A stretch of 64,000 nucleotides of DNA from NCBI GenBank assembly GCA_964036195.1, contig OZ038454.1:1488001-1552000 (forward strand), read 5' to 3'. Below, piece by piece: positions 12,101 to 22,021 of this stretch. The position numbers were made by a program, and so were the translations under genes. This DNA comes from Sphaerolaimus hirsutus. Lineage: Eukaryota; Nematoda; Chromadorea; Monhysterida; Sphaerolaimidae. How positions within the stretch are numbered: the stretch's first letter is position 1; every line of letters starts with the position of its first letter. Under the pieces are notes generated by a model that had not been told where the DNA came from, did not search any database, and was given only the letters and a program-made list of their open reading frames with translations.

Positions 12101-14724
12101 CTCAAACTACTGAGGAAAACTCCACCCCTTGAATGACTCCGCTCTTGAATAACTCCCCCCTCAAAAACTAAAAAACTTTACAACTTTTGACCAAAAATTA
12201 CCCCCCTGGTGTCTTATTCGAGGTTGAGTGTAGTACAATAATTCATACAGATATTCTTGTATTACCCTATAACCTAAACAGAATGATATTTTACATTTTA
12301 CATTTCACATGACGTTTCACATTTCACATTTTCCCCAAGTGTCTGGGATGGGAGTACTTCCTGGGGAGTTTTTCCAAGGGGTAACTTATGTTGTATGTAC
12401 TTATGTCTCACCTTTTGTCTTTTTCCCATTCGGAAGGCATCTGTCCTGTATCGTATGGAACTTTCTCTTGACACCGGCAATATTTGAACCATTTGCTACT
12501 GCACCTGGGTGAAAAAAGTTGAAAAGTGAAAAAAATGTTAAAAAGTGACCAAAAGTATTTTCTTGTATTCTTGAACTGAGAAAAAAAATTTGACCTAAAA
12601 CGTCACGAAACATAATTTTTTCTCTCGATAATTTTTACACCTTCTGTTATTCATAAAAATCTTTAAAAAAATCTTTAAAAATGAAATATAGGTAATCAAC
12701 CTCTGGGTAATACTGGGAAAATATACCTAAACTCGGCGGACATGATGGAAGTCAATGGTCTAAGGTATTTTTGTACGAGTGCCACTATAAACTTACGATC
12801 GGGCTCACGATGTGAACTTGGCACACGTCCAAGTTCCTTGCATTTCAGATGAATGAGAGACAAAAACGTAGGTTGTATGTTCGCGGAACGAATCGACCGG
12901 AAATAATCGCAAATGGCGGTCCACACACTAGTTGACTCATTTGCGATCATTTCTAGTTGCTTAATTTCATTCCACAGTCATAATGAGTGACGCAAATGTA
13001 AATTCTGCGTCTTTCACCCTCATTTGTATAATTACGTTCGTTCAATTCTGGACGCGTGCCAACTTCACATACGGGTAGCTATCACATTCGTACTTTTCCG
13101 GAGGAATTCGTAGGCACTGTTTGGGCGAGATTTCAAGCTTTCCGACTCTTTATATCAATATCCGTGCTTAATCTATTTATTTTTTACATCTGGAAGTTCA
13201 ATCGGTTAAAAAAAACTGTGAACCGAACGGAATCCGTCTGTTCGAATCTGAACTCGAGACATATCTTATTCGTACATGAAACAAGGAAAGCTGATTCGTT
13301 TCATGTCCGCCGAGTTTAACTATAATTTTTTTTAATTTTCTGACATTTCGTTTACCGTATTTCCCCGATTTACCCCCCCTCCCTTGAATTACCCCCCCCC
13401 TCGAAATACCCCCAGGTGTTTTTGAGCTGGGGAAAAAATACCCCCCCCCCCCTCGAATAAGACTCCCCTCGAAATACCCCCCCTCAAAATTTCCACTCTG
13501 AAAAAATAAACCCCCTGGGGGTATTTCGAGGAAATACGGTAAATCAAAATATCCCAGAGATTTCCGCAATGAAAATATTCGTTCCCATTCCCATACCATG
13601 AAAAAAATCATTCACAAACACTTTTTTGATAATAGTTCAACCCCGATTTCAGCCATAATTAGCAACTCACTGAAGTCTGGCAGTTGCGTTTGGTTAGTCA
13701 AAATCGGCGTCGCATCTGCATCGGGAGTTTCTATTTTGATGTGACCGTTTGAACTCGACGATACGTTCCCTGGGGGGGGGGGGGTAATCAAATTAGTGTC
13801 TCGAGTGAATGTGTTTTGAGAGTGTTATACTCAGCAGACATGATACTCTACAAACAGATAGGAGTTATGTCTTTGGCTGGCAGATGGCCAGCCGAGAACT
13901 TATGGAAGGCATGATGAAGACGACGTGATGGCGAGAGATGATGATGGCGACGAAAGTGATCACGTCATGATGGAGTGTTTCCTCCGGGAAAATGTATGGC
14001 GTAATGTCCTCCGAGTATAACAGAGTTTCCGATGTGTCTTAGGTCTTTCCCACTTGTGCGATTGTTTGTGTGATGTGCGGTGAAGTGTCGTGAAGTGGCT
14101 TCGATTAAGTGTGAACTGTGAACGCATTTTAGCGCGCTGCAGAAAGCTGCCACATCTTTTCACAAGCTATGAAATGTTTGCAAGCCAACACAGTTTTTCC
14201 AATCATTGATAGATGATGCGTGTGGAAGGCACTTCACCTAAATTCTTGTGAAGTGTCTCGAAGTGTGCCGAAATGTCTTCACGGAGTCATCTTTCCGCAT
14301 GCCTGGCGCACCACTCAGTGCAAATCCTGAACACTGTAAAATGTTCTGTTAAATGCAAAATGTCATTCTAACTGGAATGTCAACCGTGACATTTTACTCG
14401 GTTATAAATCGATGTTTTTGCAGTGATGTAAACTTTTTTATCAACCAAATCTGATCCATTAAATGAAAAAATCACCCAACCTGTAACACTATTTTCTCCG
14501 GTACAGCTACTGCCGCAATAACTGCCATTGTCCATGTTTACTTCATTTCCGCCAGGCTCAAATTTAGGCAAAACACCGACATTTGTATCCGAAACAGGTT
14601 TTCCGGTGTCGTGCAAAATTGTGTCAGCATTGGAAATTGGACACGAAATGTGCTGCTCTTGTTGATCGGAAATTTCTGATGTTGTGGTGCTGATGAGTGA
14701 GGAACTGCACTCCGCTAATGCCAT
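3158..14724 (-). CDS. SRF: Serum response factor (MADS-box transcription factor), 9 exons
   Basis: Nuclear MADS-box factor that binds CArG boxes as a dimer. Exons on the minus strand: 14481-14724 (ATG at 14724), 13671-13769, 12412-12504, 11697-11785, 11206-11323, 10482-10669, 9367-9471, 4420-4534, 3158-3501 (stop). All junctions are GT-AG and phases agree (1,1,1,0,1,0,0,1), giving 464 codons. Exons 4-5 encode the MADS box: GRVKIKIAYIENKLRRY, then YTTFSKRKTGILKK, then LTGTQVLLVVASETGHVY. Exon 3 supplies the upstream basic GKKTK. Exon 6 continues TGKQLINVCLSG, matching the SRF-specific SAM extension, so this is SRF rather than MEF2. The N-terminus is Ser/Thr-rich and the C-terminus is Gln/Asn-rich, resembling an activation region. 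Family knowledge: vertebrate SRF is about 500 residues. The 4.8 kb intron 7 could hide another small exon. The MADS assignment is near certain; the outer exons are less so. Confidence 0.9.
3710..3988. repeat. Diverged fold-back element in SRF intron 8
   Basis: AGGTATTTGCTCGAAAAATTC ... TTATTCGACCGAATACGGTA; contains a ten-base G run and GGGGGATTATTTGAGGGGC. Confidence 0.65.
4190..4331. repeat. TGTAAAATG-family TIR element in SRF intron 8
   Basis: CAGTCCGGCACCATGTAAAGC ... CTTTACAGGGTGCGGGACTG, showing that the family also exists away from exon borders. Confidence 0.72.
4726..4983. repeat. Inverted-repeat MITE AAGCGGGAATTAGAGCTCAGC
   Basis: AAGCGGGAATTAGAGCTCAG at 4728 is inverted at 4963-4982 (CTGAGCTCTAATTCCCGCTT). 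The complementarity includes the repeated TTTCACGTCATCATTTCACG, leaving a loop of about 130 bases. Nested in the 4616-5729 element. Confidence 0.75.
5001..5607. mobile_element. hAT-like MITE, TAGGGTGTCAA family, TSD GTCACAAC
   Basis: Termini TAGGGTGTCAA...TTTGACACCCTA. Perfect 8-bp target duplication GTCACAAC at 4993-5000 and 5608-5615. The interior is nearly all short CGGAAAA motifs with a non-repetitive centre near 5310-5350. It is inserted into another MITE (4616-5729) within SRF intron 7. Confidence 0.93.
5738..6152. repeat. Fold-back element, TACCGTATTACCTCG termini
   Basis: TACCGTATTACCTCGAATTACC ... TTTCGAGGTAATACGGTA. Interior shares GATGTACATAATAAATACG with 30040-30476 and 44380-44790. 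Lies in SRF intron 7. Confidence 0.85.
7356..7600. repeat. Fold-back element (empty-site reference)
   Basis: TACCGTATTTCCTCGAAATACC ... AATTCGAGGAAATACGGTA. Contains the intact sequence AAATGCATAACAGACG that is interrupted by a MITE in the related element at 45242-46064. Also has CCTTATATAAGG. SRF intron 7. Confidence 0.85.
9018..9099. repeat. Very short fold-back element
   Basis: TACCGTATTTCCTCGAAATACC followed almost at once by AATAAACCCCCTCGGGG and GAGGAAATACAGTA. A minimal copy of the family, in SRF intron 7. Confidence 0.8.
9606..9855. mobile_element. TATACTC-type MITE
   Basis: TATACTTCGATTACTTTACACC..GGAAGTGTGCCAACGAT ... CATTGGCATGCTTCCAACACGAGAC..CCGAGTATA. Intact reference copy of the family, in SRF intron 6. 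Confidence 0.82.
10057..10278. mobile_element. hAT-like MITE, GGCGCC-rich family
   Basis: TAGTGATGTGAAAAGCGCC ... GGCGCTTTTACACCACTA. The interior is clustered GGCGCC motifs. Flanking octamers CCCGTGGC and CCCAGGGC match at 6 of 8. Lies in SRF intron 6. Confidence 0.85.
11206..11785 (-). CDS. SRF: SRF exons 4 and 5: the MADS box
   Basis: Exon 4 (11697-11785) codes for the DNA-contacting N-terminal half of the MADS box, exon 5 (11206-11323) for the dimerising half. The intron between them (11324-11696) is AT-rich with no evident repeat. Compared with the vertebrate protein, the basic KLRRYTTFSKRKTG core is unchanged. Changes cluster just before it (KIAYIEN) and in the C-terminal part (YQWATDRLKPVI). 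Splice sites are clear on both sides (CCGCAG acceptor and GTAAAG donor for exon 4; TTGCAG acceptor and GTCAGT donor for exon 5). Confidence 0.93.
11809..12232. repeat. Diverged fold-back element in SRF intron 3
   Basis: TACCGCAAATCCTCGAATAAGACC ... GTCTTATTCGAGGTTGAG. Starts 24 bp from SRF exon 4, on the intron side of its acceptor. Related to 46720-47119. Confidence 0.65.
12728..13318. mobile_element. TA-target MITE (AACTCGGCGGACAT family)
   Basis: TAAACTCGGCGGACATGATGG ... TTTCATGTCCGCCGAGTTTA, related along its length to 45329-45881. No transposase frame. Lies in SRF intron 2. Confidence 0.82.
13353..13541. repeat. Fold-back element, TACCGTATTTCC termini
   Basis: TACCGTATTTCCCCGATTTACC ... 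TTTCGAGGAAATACGGTA, mostly C runs separated by CTCGAAATA. SRF intron 2. Confidence 0.82.
13826..14019. mobile_element. TATACTC-type MITE
   Basis: TATACTCAGCAGACATGATACTC ... CCGAGTATA. Near-identical in structure to 43062-43276, including GGCTGGCAGATGGCCAGCC. Lies in SRF intron 1. Confidence 0.8.
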
Positions 14725-14893
14725 TAAATTGAATTTTAAATTTTTAAATTTTTAGTGCAGTTTGATTTTTTGACCTGGGTAGATGAATAAATATGTGTAA
14801 TGATGAATGAATATGGTCGCGTATATTTTATAAGACAGATTTTGCGAATGGCCCTTCACTAGTTGACAAAACGAGATTTCCAAAATTGATAAA

Positions 14894-15228
14894 TACCGTA
14901 TTTGCTTGAATAATCCCCCTGGGGGATTATTATTTCGTCAGACTTTTTTGACGGGGGGATTATTCAAGGGGAGGAATTATTTTTTCGTCAGAATTCTCAA
15001 GCATGTTTCCATAAACTCATTCGACAAAACATGCTTGATTTACACAATAACATGCTATTCTTGTTCAAATTAGACATAAAAAATGGATCGTATGCCTTGA
15101 GGGGGGGGGGGATTATTCGAGGGGGGAATTATTTTTTCCTCACTCATTTTACAGGGGGGATTATTCGAGGGGGAAATTATTCAAGGGGGGAATTATTCAA
15201 GGGGGGAATTATTCAAGCAAATACGGTA
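14894..15228. repeat. Fold-back element upstream of SRF
   Basis: TACCGTATTTGCTTGAATAATCC ... GAATTATTCAAGCAAATACGGTA. 170 bp upstream of the SRF start codon, so in the likely SRF promoter or 5' UTR. Confidence 0.8.
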
Positions 15229-16581
15229 GGTAAATATGTGTTTACCACATTTGAGTTCACCAGAATGTCGAGTCCGTGTAACTACTGTTGACAAAGAAAA
15301 AAATTTCATTTTGGTAAGCTCAAATGTGTTAAAGGTAGATTTATCAGCTTTGGAAATTTCGGTTGTCAACAAATGATAGATGAATTCACTAATTAAAAGA
15401 CTGGTCACTTGAAGATGCCACTGTTTTTGTTAATCGTCAATTTGCGAGATTGGAGTGGCGTAGTGCTTGCGATCATTTACACATGCAAATAAAAAAGTTT
15501 GCACTGTTTAAATTACATTTTGGATTACAATCGTGAAGAATCTCTCATAAAATGCTATTAAAGTGTTTTTTCGATTCATATCCATACACCATACTCCATT
15601 AAGCCAAAAAGCTTCCATTTAGACGCATAAATTAGTTATTTTGGTGACCTCAAATACAGTTACGTTAGGCAAAATTTGCCAAAAAATGGCGAAAATGTAA
15701 TTATTTCGTGGTCATAATGAGTCAACCTTAAAATCTGATCAGTAAATTTGAAATACCTATCTTTTATTTATATTCTAAAAACAAAACCTAATAGAGGAAA
15801 TGTCCGCTTAAACATTGAATACATCAGAATACGTGTACGGATATTTTGGTAGTAAATATTGAAATGTGAATGTAAATCTTCAACTGAATTTTGGTGCTTA
15901 AACTGTGCTTCTCATTCTACAGTCATTTCTAACGTAGCGGTGGGAATATTGGAAACAATTTTGCATTACTTTTGTTTACTTTTCTTACTCATATTTACCA
16001 TTATTTGTATACTTTTCTTACTCACTTTGGTGTTACTTTTACGGGTTACTTTTTAGAAGTTTTTTTTTGAAATTTCAGTGAATCCAATTGACTTTACAGT
16101 GAATTCAACCATATCCCATCTGAATAAAGAGCCAAGTTTTATACCCTCTTCTGGTGTTAAACATTTCTTTTACGATGAGTAAATTTGGTTCATAATTTTA
16201 TTTACGTCACGATTTTCTTCATTAAAATACGTTAACAAACTGGGAAAGCATCATTCCAAACAATGCATACGCTTGAAGTTTATATTTTACTGTATTACAC
16301 ATGTGTAAAATTCGATCCATTCCATGGGGGGATTTATCAAGGAAATATGTTGTATTTTTGTCGTGTACCTATATTGCGTTCTTATATACCAAAGTAAAAT
16401 CATAATTCACAGTTATTTTATTATTATCTTTAACTATTTTCCTATCACTATTCGCCGCGATTCCAAAGTTTGCTTAAAATCAAATATTTGTGTAAACAGT
16501 TATTTATTATTGTACGTAGGAAGCGCACTAGCGCCGCACCGCGGAAATTGATTGGAATGCTTCTCCTCACTATATTGTACT

Positions 16582-16901
16582 TACCGTATTTCCTCGAATT
16601 ACCCCCCGGGGGTTTATTTTTTCAGAGTGAAAATTTTGAGAGAAAAACGTGAAAAATGCAACAATAACCACCATTTATAAGTTTTTACAGCCTTATATAA
16701 GGATGTAGATGGTATAAACGATGTTCTAACGTAACACAGTAAGTGTTTTGAACGTCTGTTATGCATTTCCCGGACCACAAATTCATAGTGCCCATTTTGA
16801 GGGGGGGTATTTCGAGGGGGGGGGGGATTTCGAGGGGGGGGGGGGGGTATTTCGAGGGGGGGGGGGTATTTCGAGGGGGGGTATTTCGAGGAAATACGGT
16901 A
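16582..16901. repeat. Fold-back element, TACCGTATTTCCTCG termini
   Basis: TACCGTATTTCCTCGAATTACC ... TTTCGAGGAAATACGGTA. Contains CCTTATATAAGG and a roughly 15-base G run. Between SRF and the Hint gene. Confidence 0.85.
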
Positions 16902-17211
16902 TTTATGGTATGATGTACATCTCAAACTGTTCGAGAAATTTTCCCAAGGAAGATGGTTAATAGAATATATCCTACCTGGGGCATACCATTTTTTCACGTT
17001 TAAAATTTGAATGAAAAAAATATTACAGACATTGGAATCGATAATTTCAAATTTCATTTATGAATTGATTTTAGTACAAAATGAGCAGGTTAAAATCCAC
17101 AATTATAAAATTCACATTATGAAAAACTTTAGTAGAAAATTCAAATATCAAATCGCTCCTACAATTTTCACATCAAGGTGTAAAATACTTCTGAAGCTGT
17201 ATAAACGCTTT

Positions 17212-17411
17212 NNNNNNNNNNNNNNNNNNNNNNNNNNNNNNNNNNNNNNNNNNNNNNNNNNNNNNNNNNNNNNNNNNNNNNNNNNNNNNNNNNNNNNNNN
17301 NNNNNNNNNNNNNNNNNNNNNNNNNNNNNNNNNNNNNNNNNNNNNNNNNNNNNNNNNNNNNNNNNNNNNNNNNNNNNNNNNNNNNNNNNNNNNNNNNNNN
17401 NNNNNNNNNNN
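17212..17411. other. Assembly gap (200 N)
   Basis: Exactly 200 N, which suggests a placeholder rather than a measured length. It cuts the Hint exon that ends at 17412. Reading frames drawn across it are artefacts. Confidence 1.
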
Positions 17412-20400
17412 TCTACATCGCCAAAATCACATGTCTTTGACTTGTACATGACATGTTTGGGTGTAACATGCAGAACTCTGTCAGAATCTGTTTTCATAAT
17501 GATATAATCAGTGTAAGAGTCTGATTTGGCATGCAGCCAATATTTGATTGGTGAGTACACCGTTTTTCCACTTTCTTTGTCCAATGCCTGTGGTTGTGGT
17601 TTGTTTCTTTTGTGATGTAAAAGTGCTTTTGGTGCTTGGAACCACCTTTATGTGCCCTAATGGCCATACGAAATATCAATTCCAACTGTTGTGTTTTCAT
17701 GTAGATGACCACATTGAGAAGGACACCCTTCAAGGGTCACAAACCCACCTTGATGCGGACACCCTTGGTACCTGCCAGCTGCGCCAAAGTCATCAGTCCC
17801 AAATTCTCCGTGTCAACCAGCGTGTCTCCATGGAAGCAGGCAGCTCCACCATCGCCATCTCCATCTCCATCTCCATCTCCATCTCCATCTCCATCTCCAT
17901 CTCCATTTTCTCCGCTTCCATATTCACCTTCAGCGGAACTGGAATTTTGGCGGCTGTTTTGGTTTGTGATAGCTCATCTAGGTATCTAATTTTTGGATCT
18001 TGAATTTTAGTGTCTAGCAGAGAATGAGCTTATTGAATAGTTTTAATCTTCCAAAACTTTTAAATTTGATTTAATCGTTTCAGTTTAGTGGAATTATGTG
18101 TTTATTAACTGTCGATGATGGAGTTATCTCATTCTTCAGAAGAAAATTCATTAGACCCCGTTTACACGGATTTTTTGTGACGACTCGACAAAAATAAAAC
18201 GTTCAATAAGTTGAGTAAAAATGTTCCATATTTATGAGAAAAAGTGGTCAATTATACATCTTACCTAGGCGAATGTGCATGTCAAATTGCACAATCGTGC
18301 TTGTAGCTCATGAGTTAAAGGCGTTTGAAAACTTTTGCAGTTGTCGGACAGTTGTCGGACTGTCTCCGACAGCCAGCGACAATAGCAAACTTTTTTCAAA
18401 CGTTATAAATCTTGAGCTACAAGCACGAGTCTGCAATTTGGCCTGCATATTCGCTTAGGTAGAAGGTATACTTGACCACTTTTTCTAATGAATATGGAAC
18501 CTTTTTACTCAACTTATTAAACGTTTTATTGTTGTCGAGTCGTCACAAAAAATCCGTGTAAACGGGGTCTTATGGTAAACTCAAACATGTTCCAAACAGA
18601 TTTATCTGCTTTGACAATCTGAGGGTGTCTGTCAACACTGTCAACCAGTGTGCACACGTCAATTCATATTCATACTGAACTTTCATATCTACCGTATTTC
18701 CTCGAAATACCCCCCGGGGGGTGATTGTTTCATAGTGGTCCCGAGAGGGGGGGGGGGGGGTTAAACGAGGGGGGGTTTATTTCACAGGAAATTTTTTTTT
18801 GAAATCCTAGTACAAAATCGTGGTTTGTGATGTGCGCTGGAGTAGAAAAATGCATCAATAACTGACATGTATCAACACCTGTATACTAATATTAGTACGT
18901 AGATGGTATAAACACTGTTCTAACGTGATTCCAACATTGTTTTAACGTGTGTTCTGCACTACGCAGAACACAAACTGCAGTTTTTGTCATGTACGTTCTC
19001 TTTACACTCAATCTGGGGGGGGGTATTTCGAGGGGGGGTGATTGTTTCATTTTGGTCTTGAGAGGGGGCGGGTCAAACGAGGGGGGGGGGTATTTCGAGG
19101 AAACACGGTAATTTGTATTTTTTTATTTTTTAGCATTCTGTAAAAATAAAACACGTGACATTTTTATAAATGCCAGTGCCACTAGATTGTGAAAATGTGA
19201 TAAAATCGTGACCGACACCTCGCCGCCGTCGCTGTCCTCATATTCCTCAGCTATGCCCCCTAAGCCTTCGTCATCATCGCTGCCCCCGCTGGCTGGGGGG
19301 GCGTGCGTGTGATATGGTACCTGAGTTTTGTAGGGGGGTCTCATGTAGTGATGGAATGGCGCCATGGCGCTGGCGCCATTTGAGGGCGCCAACGGGCGCC
19401 GCGCCATGGCGCCATTGGCGCTTGGCGCCTTTTTTCTGTGGCGCCCTTGGCGCCTGGCGCCCACTTTCCGAATGGCGCCATGGCACCCTTGGCGCATGGC
19501 GCCCTTTTTTCTGGCGCTTTTCCATCACTAATGCACAGTAGTTTATGGCCAGCAACTGATAAAGCAACTTCAATTTTGCTTGAGTTTATTAAAATGATGA
19601 GACTGTCAACTACCATTGATAGAAAAATTACTCATTATGATTAGGTAACTCAAATGTTTTAAGGTTTATCAGTTTCAGAAATTTTTGCTGTGATCTAGTT
19701 CAGGGACGTATCCAGGATTTTTGAGCGGGGGGGGGGGCTGCTTGTTTACGGAGGCCGGCGAGGGGGGGGGGGGGCTCAGCCCCCCCCCCCTAAAATTTGA
19801 GCTACATAGTGGCGGAATGGCGCCATGGCGCTGGCGCCATTAGTAGGCGCCACGTCATGGCACCATTGGCGTTGGCGCCAGCGCCATGGAACGCTGTATG
19901 TGTATGTAAATATACATACAAAACAGCAAAAAGCACAAGATTGAGTGTATTTATACCGATTTGTGGCCACATGGAGCAAATCTGATGATAATGTCTTATG
20001 TCCGGTGAAGAATGCGCGCTAGCGCGCAAAATTTTTTACGCTGACGTTGAAAAAGTCGCAAAATCCGGTCACTTTCTTGTCTCGTCCCGGGAAGGGGGGG
20101 GGGCTGCAGCCCCCCCCCCGCCCCCCCCCCCCCCCTGGATACGGCCCTGATCTAGTTGTTGGGGCCAGATTATATTTGTAGAGTATATGCAACTTACATC
20201 ATATACATCATCATCATCAAAATCGCCGGCTGGTCCTTCATTCTCCTGAAAATTTTCAGTCATTAGTCATTTTATGAAATTCACAGGTCACAAGACCACT
20301 CACAGTAAAAAAAGTGGGTGTGTGATGCACCAGGAAGTGGGCTGGCTGCATGTGAAGCGGGCATGCTTCCACACACATCACAAAAAATCCAGCATTACAA

Positions 20401-21762
20401 AAATCTCAGTGAAATTTCTTCTATATGCTTCACCTAGCTTCACACATGCTTCAGGGGTACATTGAATTTCGATCCTCTGGGTGGTTGGATAGATAGCAAA
20501 TCGCTCCTCCAGTGGGAAAGATAGCTGAAAAACTTTCTGGAGGATGGGGGGGTTCGTGGGGGTTCAATATATAGGTTTTTCCGGGGTGTAAAAGGGCGAA
20601 AAGGGAGAAAAATCGCAAAAAGTAGGTGAAAAATGGCGAAAAACATGTATATAAGTACATATATACCGTATTACCTCGAAATACCCCCAGGGGGTTTATT
20701 ATTTCGCCAGCAAAATTTGAGGGGGGGATAATTCGAGGGGGGGGGTTTATTCGAGGGGGGGGTCTATTATTTCGCCAGAAATTTTTGGAAATTCCCCATA
20801 CGCGGACGTAGAAAAATCGAACAATTACATTGATGTATATATGTGTTTATACGCATATATAACTGTATATACACAAAAACCCTTCCCTAACGTCACTTAA
20901 TCATCAGTTTTAACGTGTGTTCTGCATTGTACAGATCACAAACTGCGGTATTTGTCATGTACGTTCACGTTACACTCAATCTTAGGGGGGGTATTTCGAG
21001 GGGGGGGGTTTATTATTTCCTCAGCCGAAATTTAGGGGGGGTATTTCGAGGGGGGGGGTTAATTCAAGGGGTGGGGGGTTAATTCGAGGTAATACGGTAG
21101 CCAAAAAAGCAAAAAAAAACATGAACTAGCGATTTTGTAGGTCTACATCTATGAAAAAGCACGAAAAGTAGCGATTTTGAGCAATATTTGGGTAACATTT
21201 CTCAAAAATCGCTCCGGATAGGTAAATATCTAACCGATTTGGGGGGGGGGGGTGGGTCAGGAGGTAGTGGCCCCAAATTTTACCTTCGGGATAGATAGAT
21301 AGATAGCTGGGCTGTTTGGGGGGGGGTACCCCCCCACCCCCTCCCAACCCCCCCCCATTCGAGACCCCTGCCTAGCTTCACACACTTGATGTGCTTCCAA
21401 AATGGTGGAAGACACTTCCCGATGCTGGTGCTTCCACACACATCACCAACATTTCCCTGGCTCACACACAATTTTATCCTATGACACAATAAAAAGTGAC
21501 TCACGCTCAGCTGTGTCTGCCCATTGACATCCTTCCCATCGAGCCTGGCTTTGCAGGTGCAGGGACACTTGTTGGGACATTCGTGTATAAATATGCACTC
21601 GTCCCGCGTGAGGGACATGCACATTTTGCCCTGCAATTGAAGCAGTACCCAGTCGGGTCTGCGTTGGGCTTCATCCTCGCAATAGGCTGACACTTGATGG
21701 AGGATTAAAGTGCTGAAAAGTGCAGCTAGGCTGGGCAGAATCACTTTTTGGAGGCGGGACAT
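17412..21762 (-). CDS. Secreted Cys-rich protein with hedgehog-type Hint (hog) domain, 3' end lost in gap
   Basis: Exons on the minus strand: 21505-21762 (ATG at 21762), 20198-20245, about 19217-19320, 17749-17938, and 17587 down into the gap at 17411. Exon 1 encodes a signal peptide (residues 1-26, hydrophobic LPSLAALFSTLIL) and a compact cysteine-rich segment with CPNKCPCTC. Exons 2-4 are an acidic/Gly linker (DFDDDDVYD, EEYEDSDGGE, then a (GD)n run). Exon 4 then begins a Hint module: ACFHGDTLV carries the Cys1 nucleophile, followed by LGLMTLAQL. Exon 5 gives ALDKESGKTVYSP and VTPKHVMY, where T-x-x-H matches the hedgehog/intein block-B motif. Hint domains cleave the chain at Cys1, so the N-terminal part is probably released. 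It is not a recognisable hedgehog signalling domain. The exon 3 donor is ambiguous (19219, or 19217 for matching phase). Exons after 17411 were not found. Confidence 0.75.
17749..17938 (-). CDS. Hint-domain entry exon with (Gly-Asp)n run
   Basis: Acceptor ATTCCAG, donor ATCAAG|GTGGGT. A GGAGAT hexanucleotide array (about 17854-17907) encodes alternating Gly-Asp directly before GGAACFHGDT, so the cleavable Cys1 of the Hint domain follows a flexible acidic tether. The array is frame-neutral and likely to vary in length between alleles. Confidence 0.75.
18154..18569. mobile_element. PIF/Harbinger-like palindromic MITE, TSD TTA
   Basis: Termini GACCCCGTTTACACGG / CCGTGTAAACGGGGTC flanked by TTA on both sides (18151-18153, 18570-18572). 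The arms stay complementary for about 100 bp each (GTTGAGTAAAAATGTTCC...). The 3-bp TTA target is typical of PIF/Harbinger. Lies in a Hint-gene intron. A one-armed relative is at about 38258-38510. Confidence 0.85.
18690..19110. repeat. Fold-back element, TACCGTATTTCCTCG termini
   Basis: TACCGTATTTCCTCGAAATACC ... TTTCGAGGAAACACGGTA. Interior GTACGTTCTCTTTACACTC shared with 36405-36836. In the Hint-gene intron, ending about 107 bp from exon 3. Confidence 0.85.
19346..19530. mobile_element. hAT-like MITE, GGCGCC-rich family, beside a Hint-gene exon
   Basis: TAGTGATGGAATGGCGCC ... GGCGCTTTTCCATCACTA. No matching target duplication. Its end lies only 25 bp from the acceptor of exon 3 of the Hint gene, in the branch-point zone. 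A shorter degraded relative sits at 19807-19890. Confidence 0.82.
20664..21099. repeat. Fold-back element, TACCGTATTACCTCG termini
   Basis: TACCGTATTACCTCGAAATACC ... AATTCGAGGTAATACGGTA, close in sequence to 1686-2116 in inverse orientation. Intron 1 of the Hint gene. Confidence 0.85.
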
Positions 21763-22021
21763 TTTTTTACTGTTTTTGAGGTATCTGTGAGGTGGCGGTT
21801 TGTCAATGATTGTGAACAAGCTTGAGTGACTTTTTGCTGTACAATTTTGGAAGAGTGATATATGAGTAAAAGATCTAAATACAGCTGAAATTGGATTAAT
21901 TTTTTTGGTTTCATAATTTTATTATTCATTTTGGGCGAAATAAATTTACAGTGCATTTCTTTGCATTAGTGCCAACTTTCCCTAACAGAAGTGGTGAAAA
22001 ACAATAATACGTGTTATAAAT

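Larger units (their letters stand above)
14725..17211. other. Spacer between SRF and the Hint gene
   Basis: Upstream of SRF and towards the gap. Contains fold-back elements 14894-15228 and 16582-16901 and AT-rich DNA. Remaining exons of the Hint gene might lie here on the minus strand; none was recognised. Confidence 0.4.

Noticed and set aside
13198-13611. 137-codon minus-strand open frame
   Set aside because: Lies across a fold-back element and a MITE; glycine and proline runs come from G/C tracts. No splice or homology support.
16614-17057. 147-codon minus-strand open frame rich in Pro
   Set aside because: Produced by C runs of the fold-back element 16582-16901.
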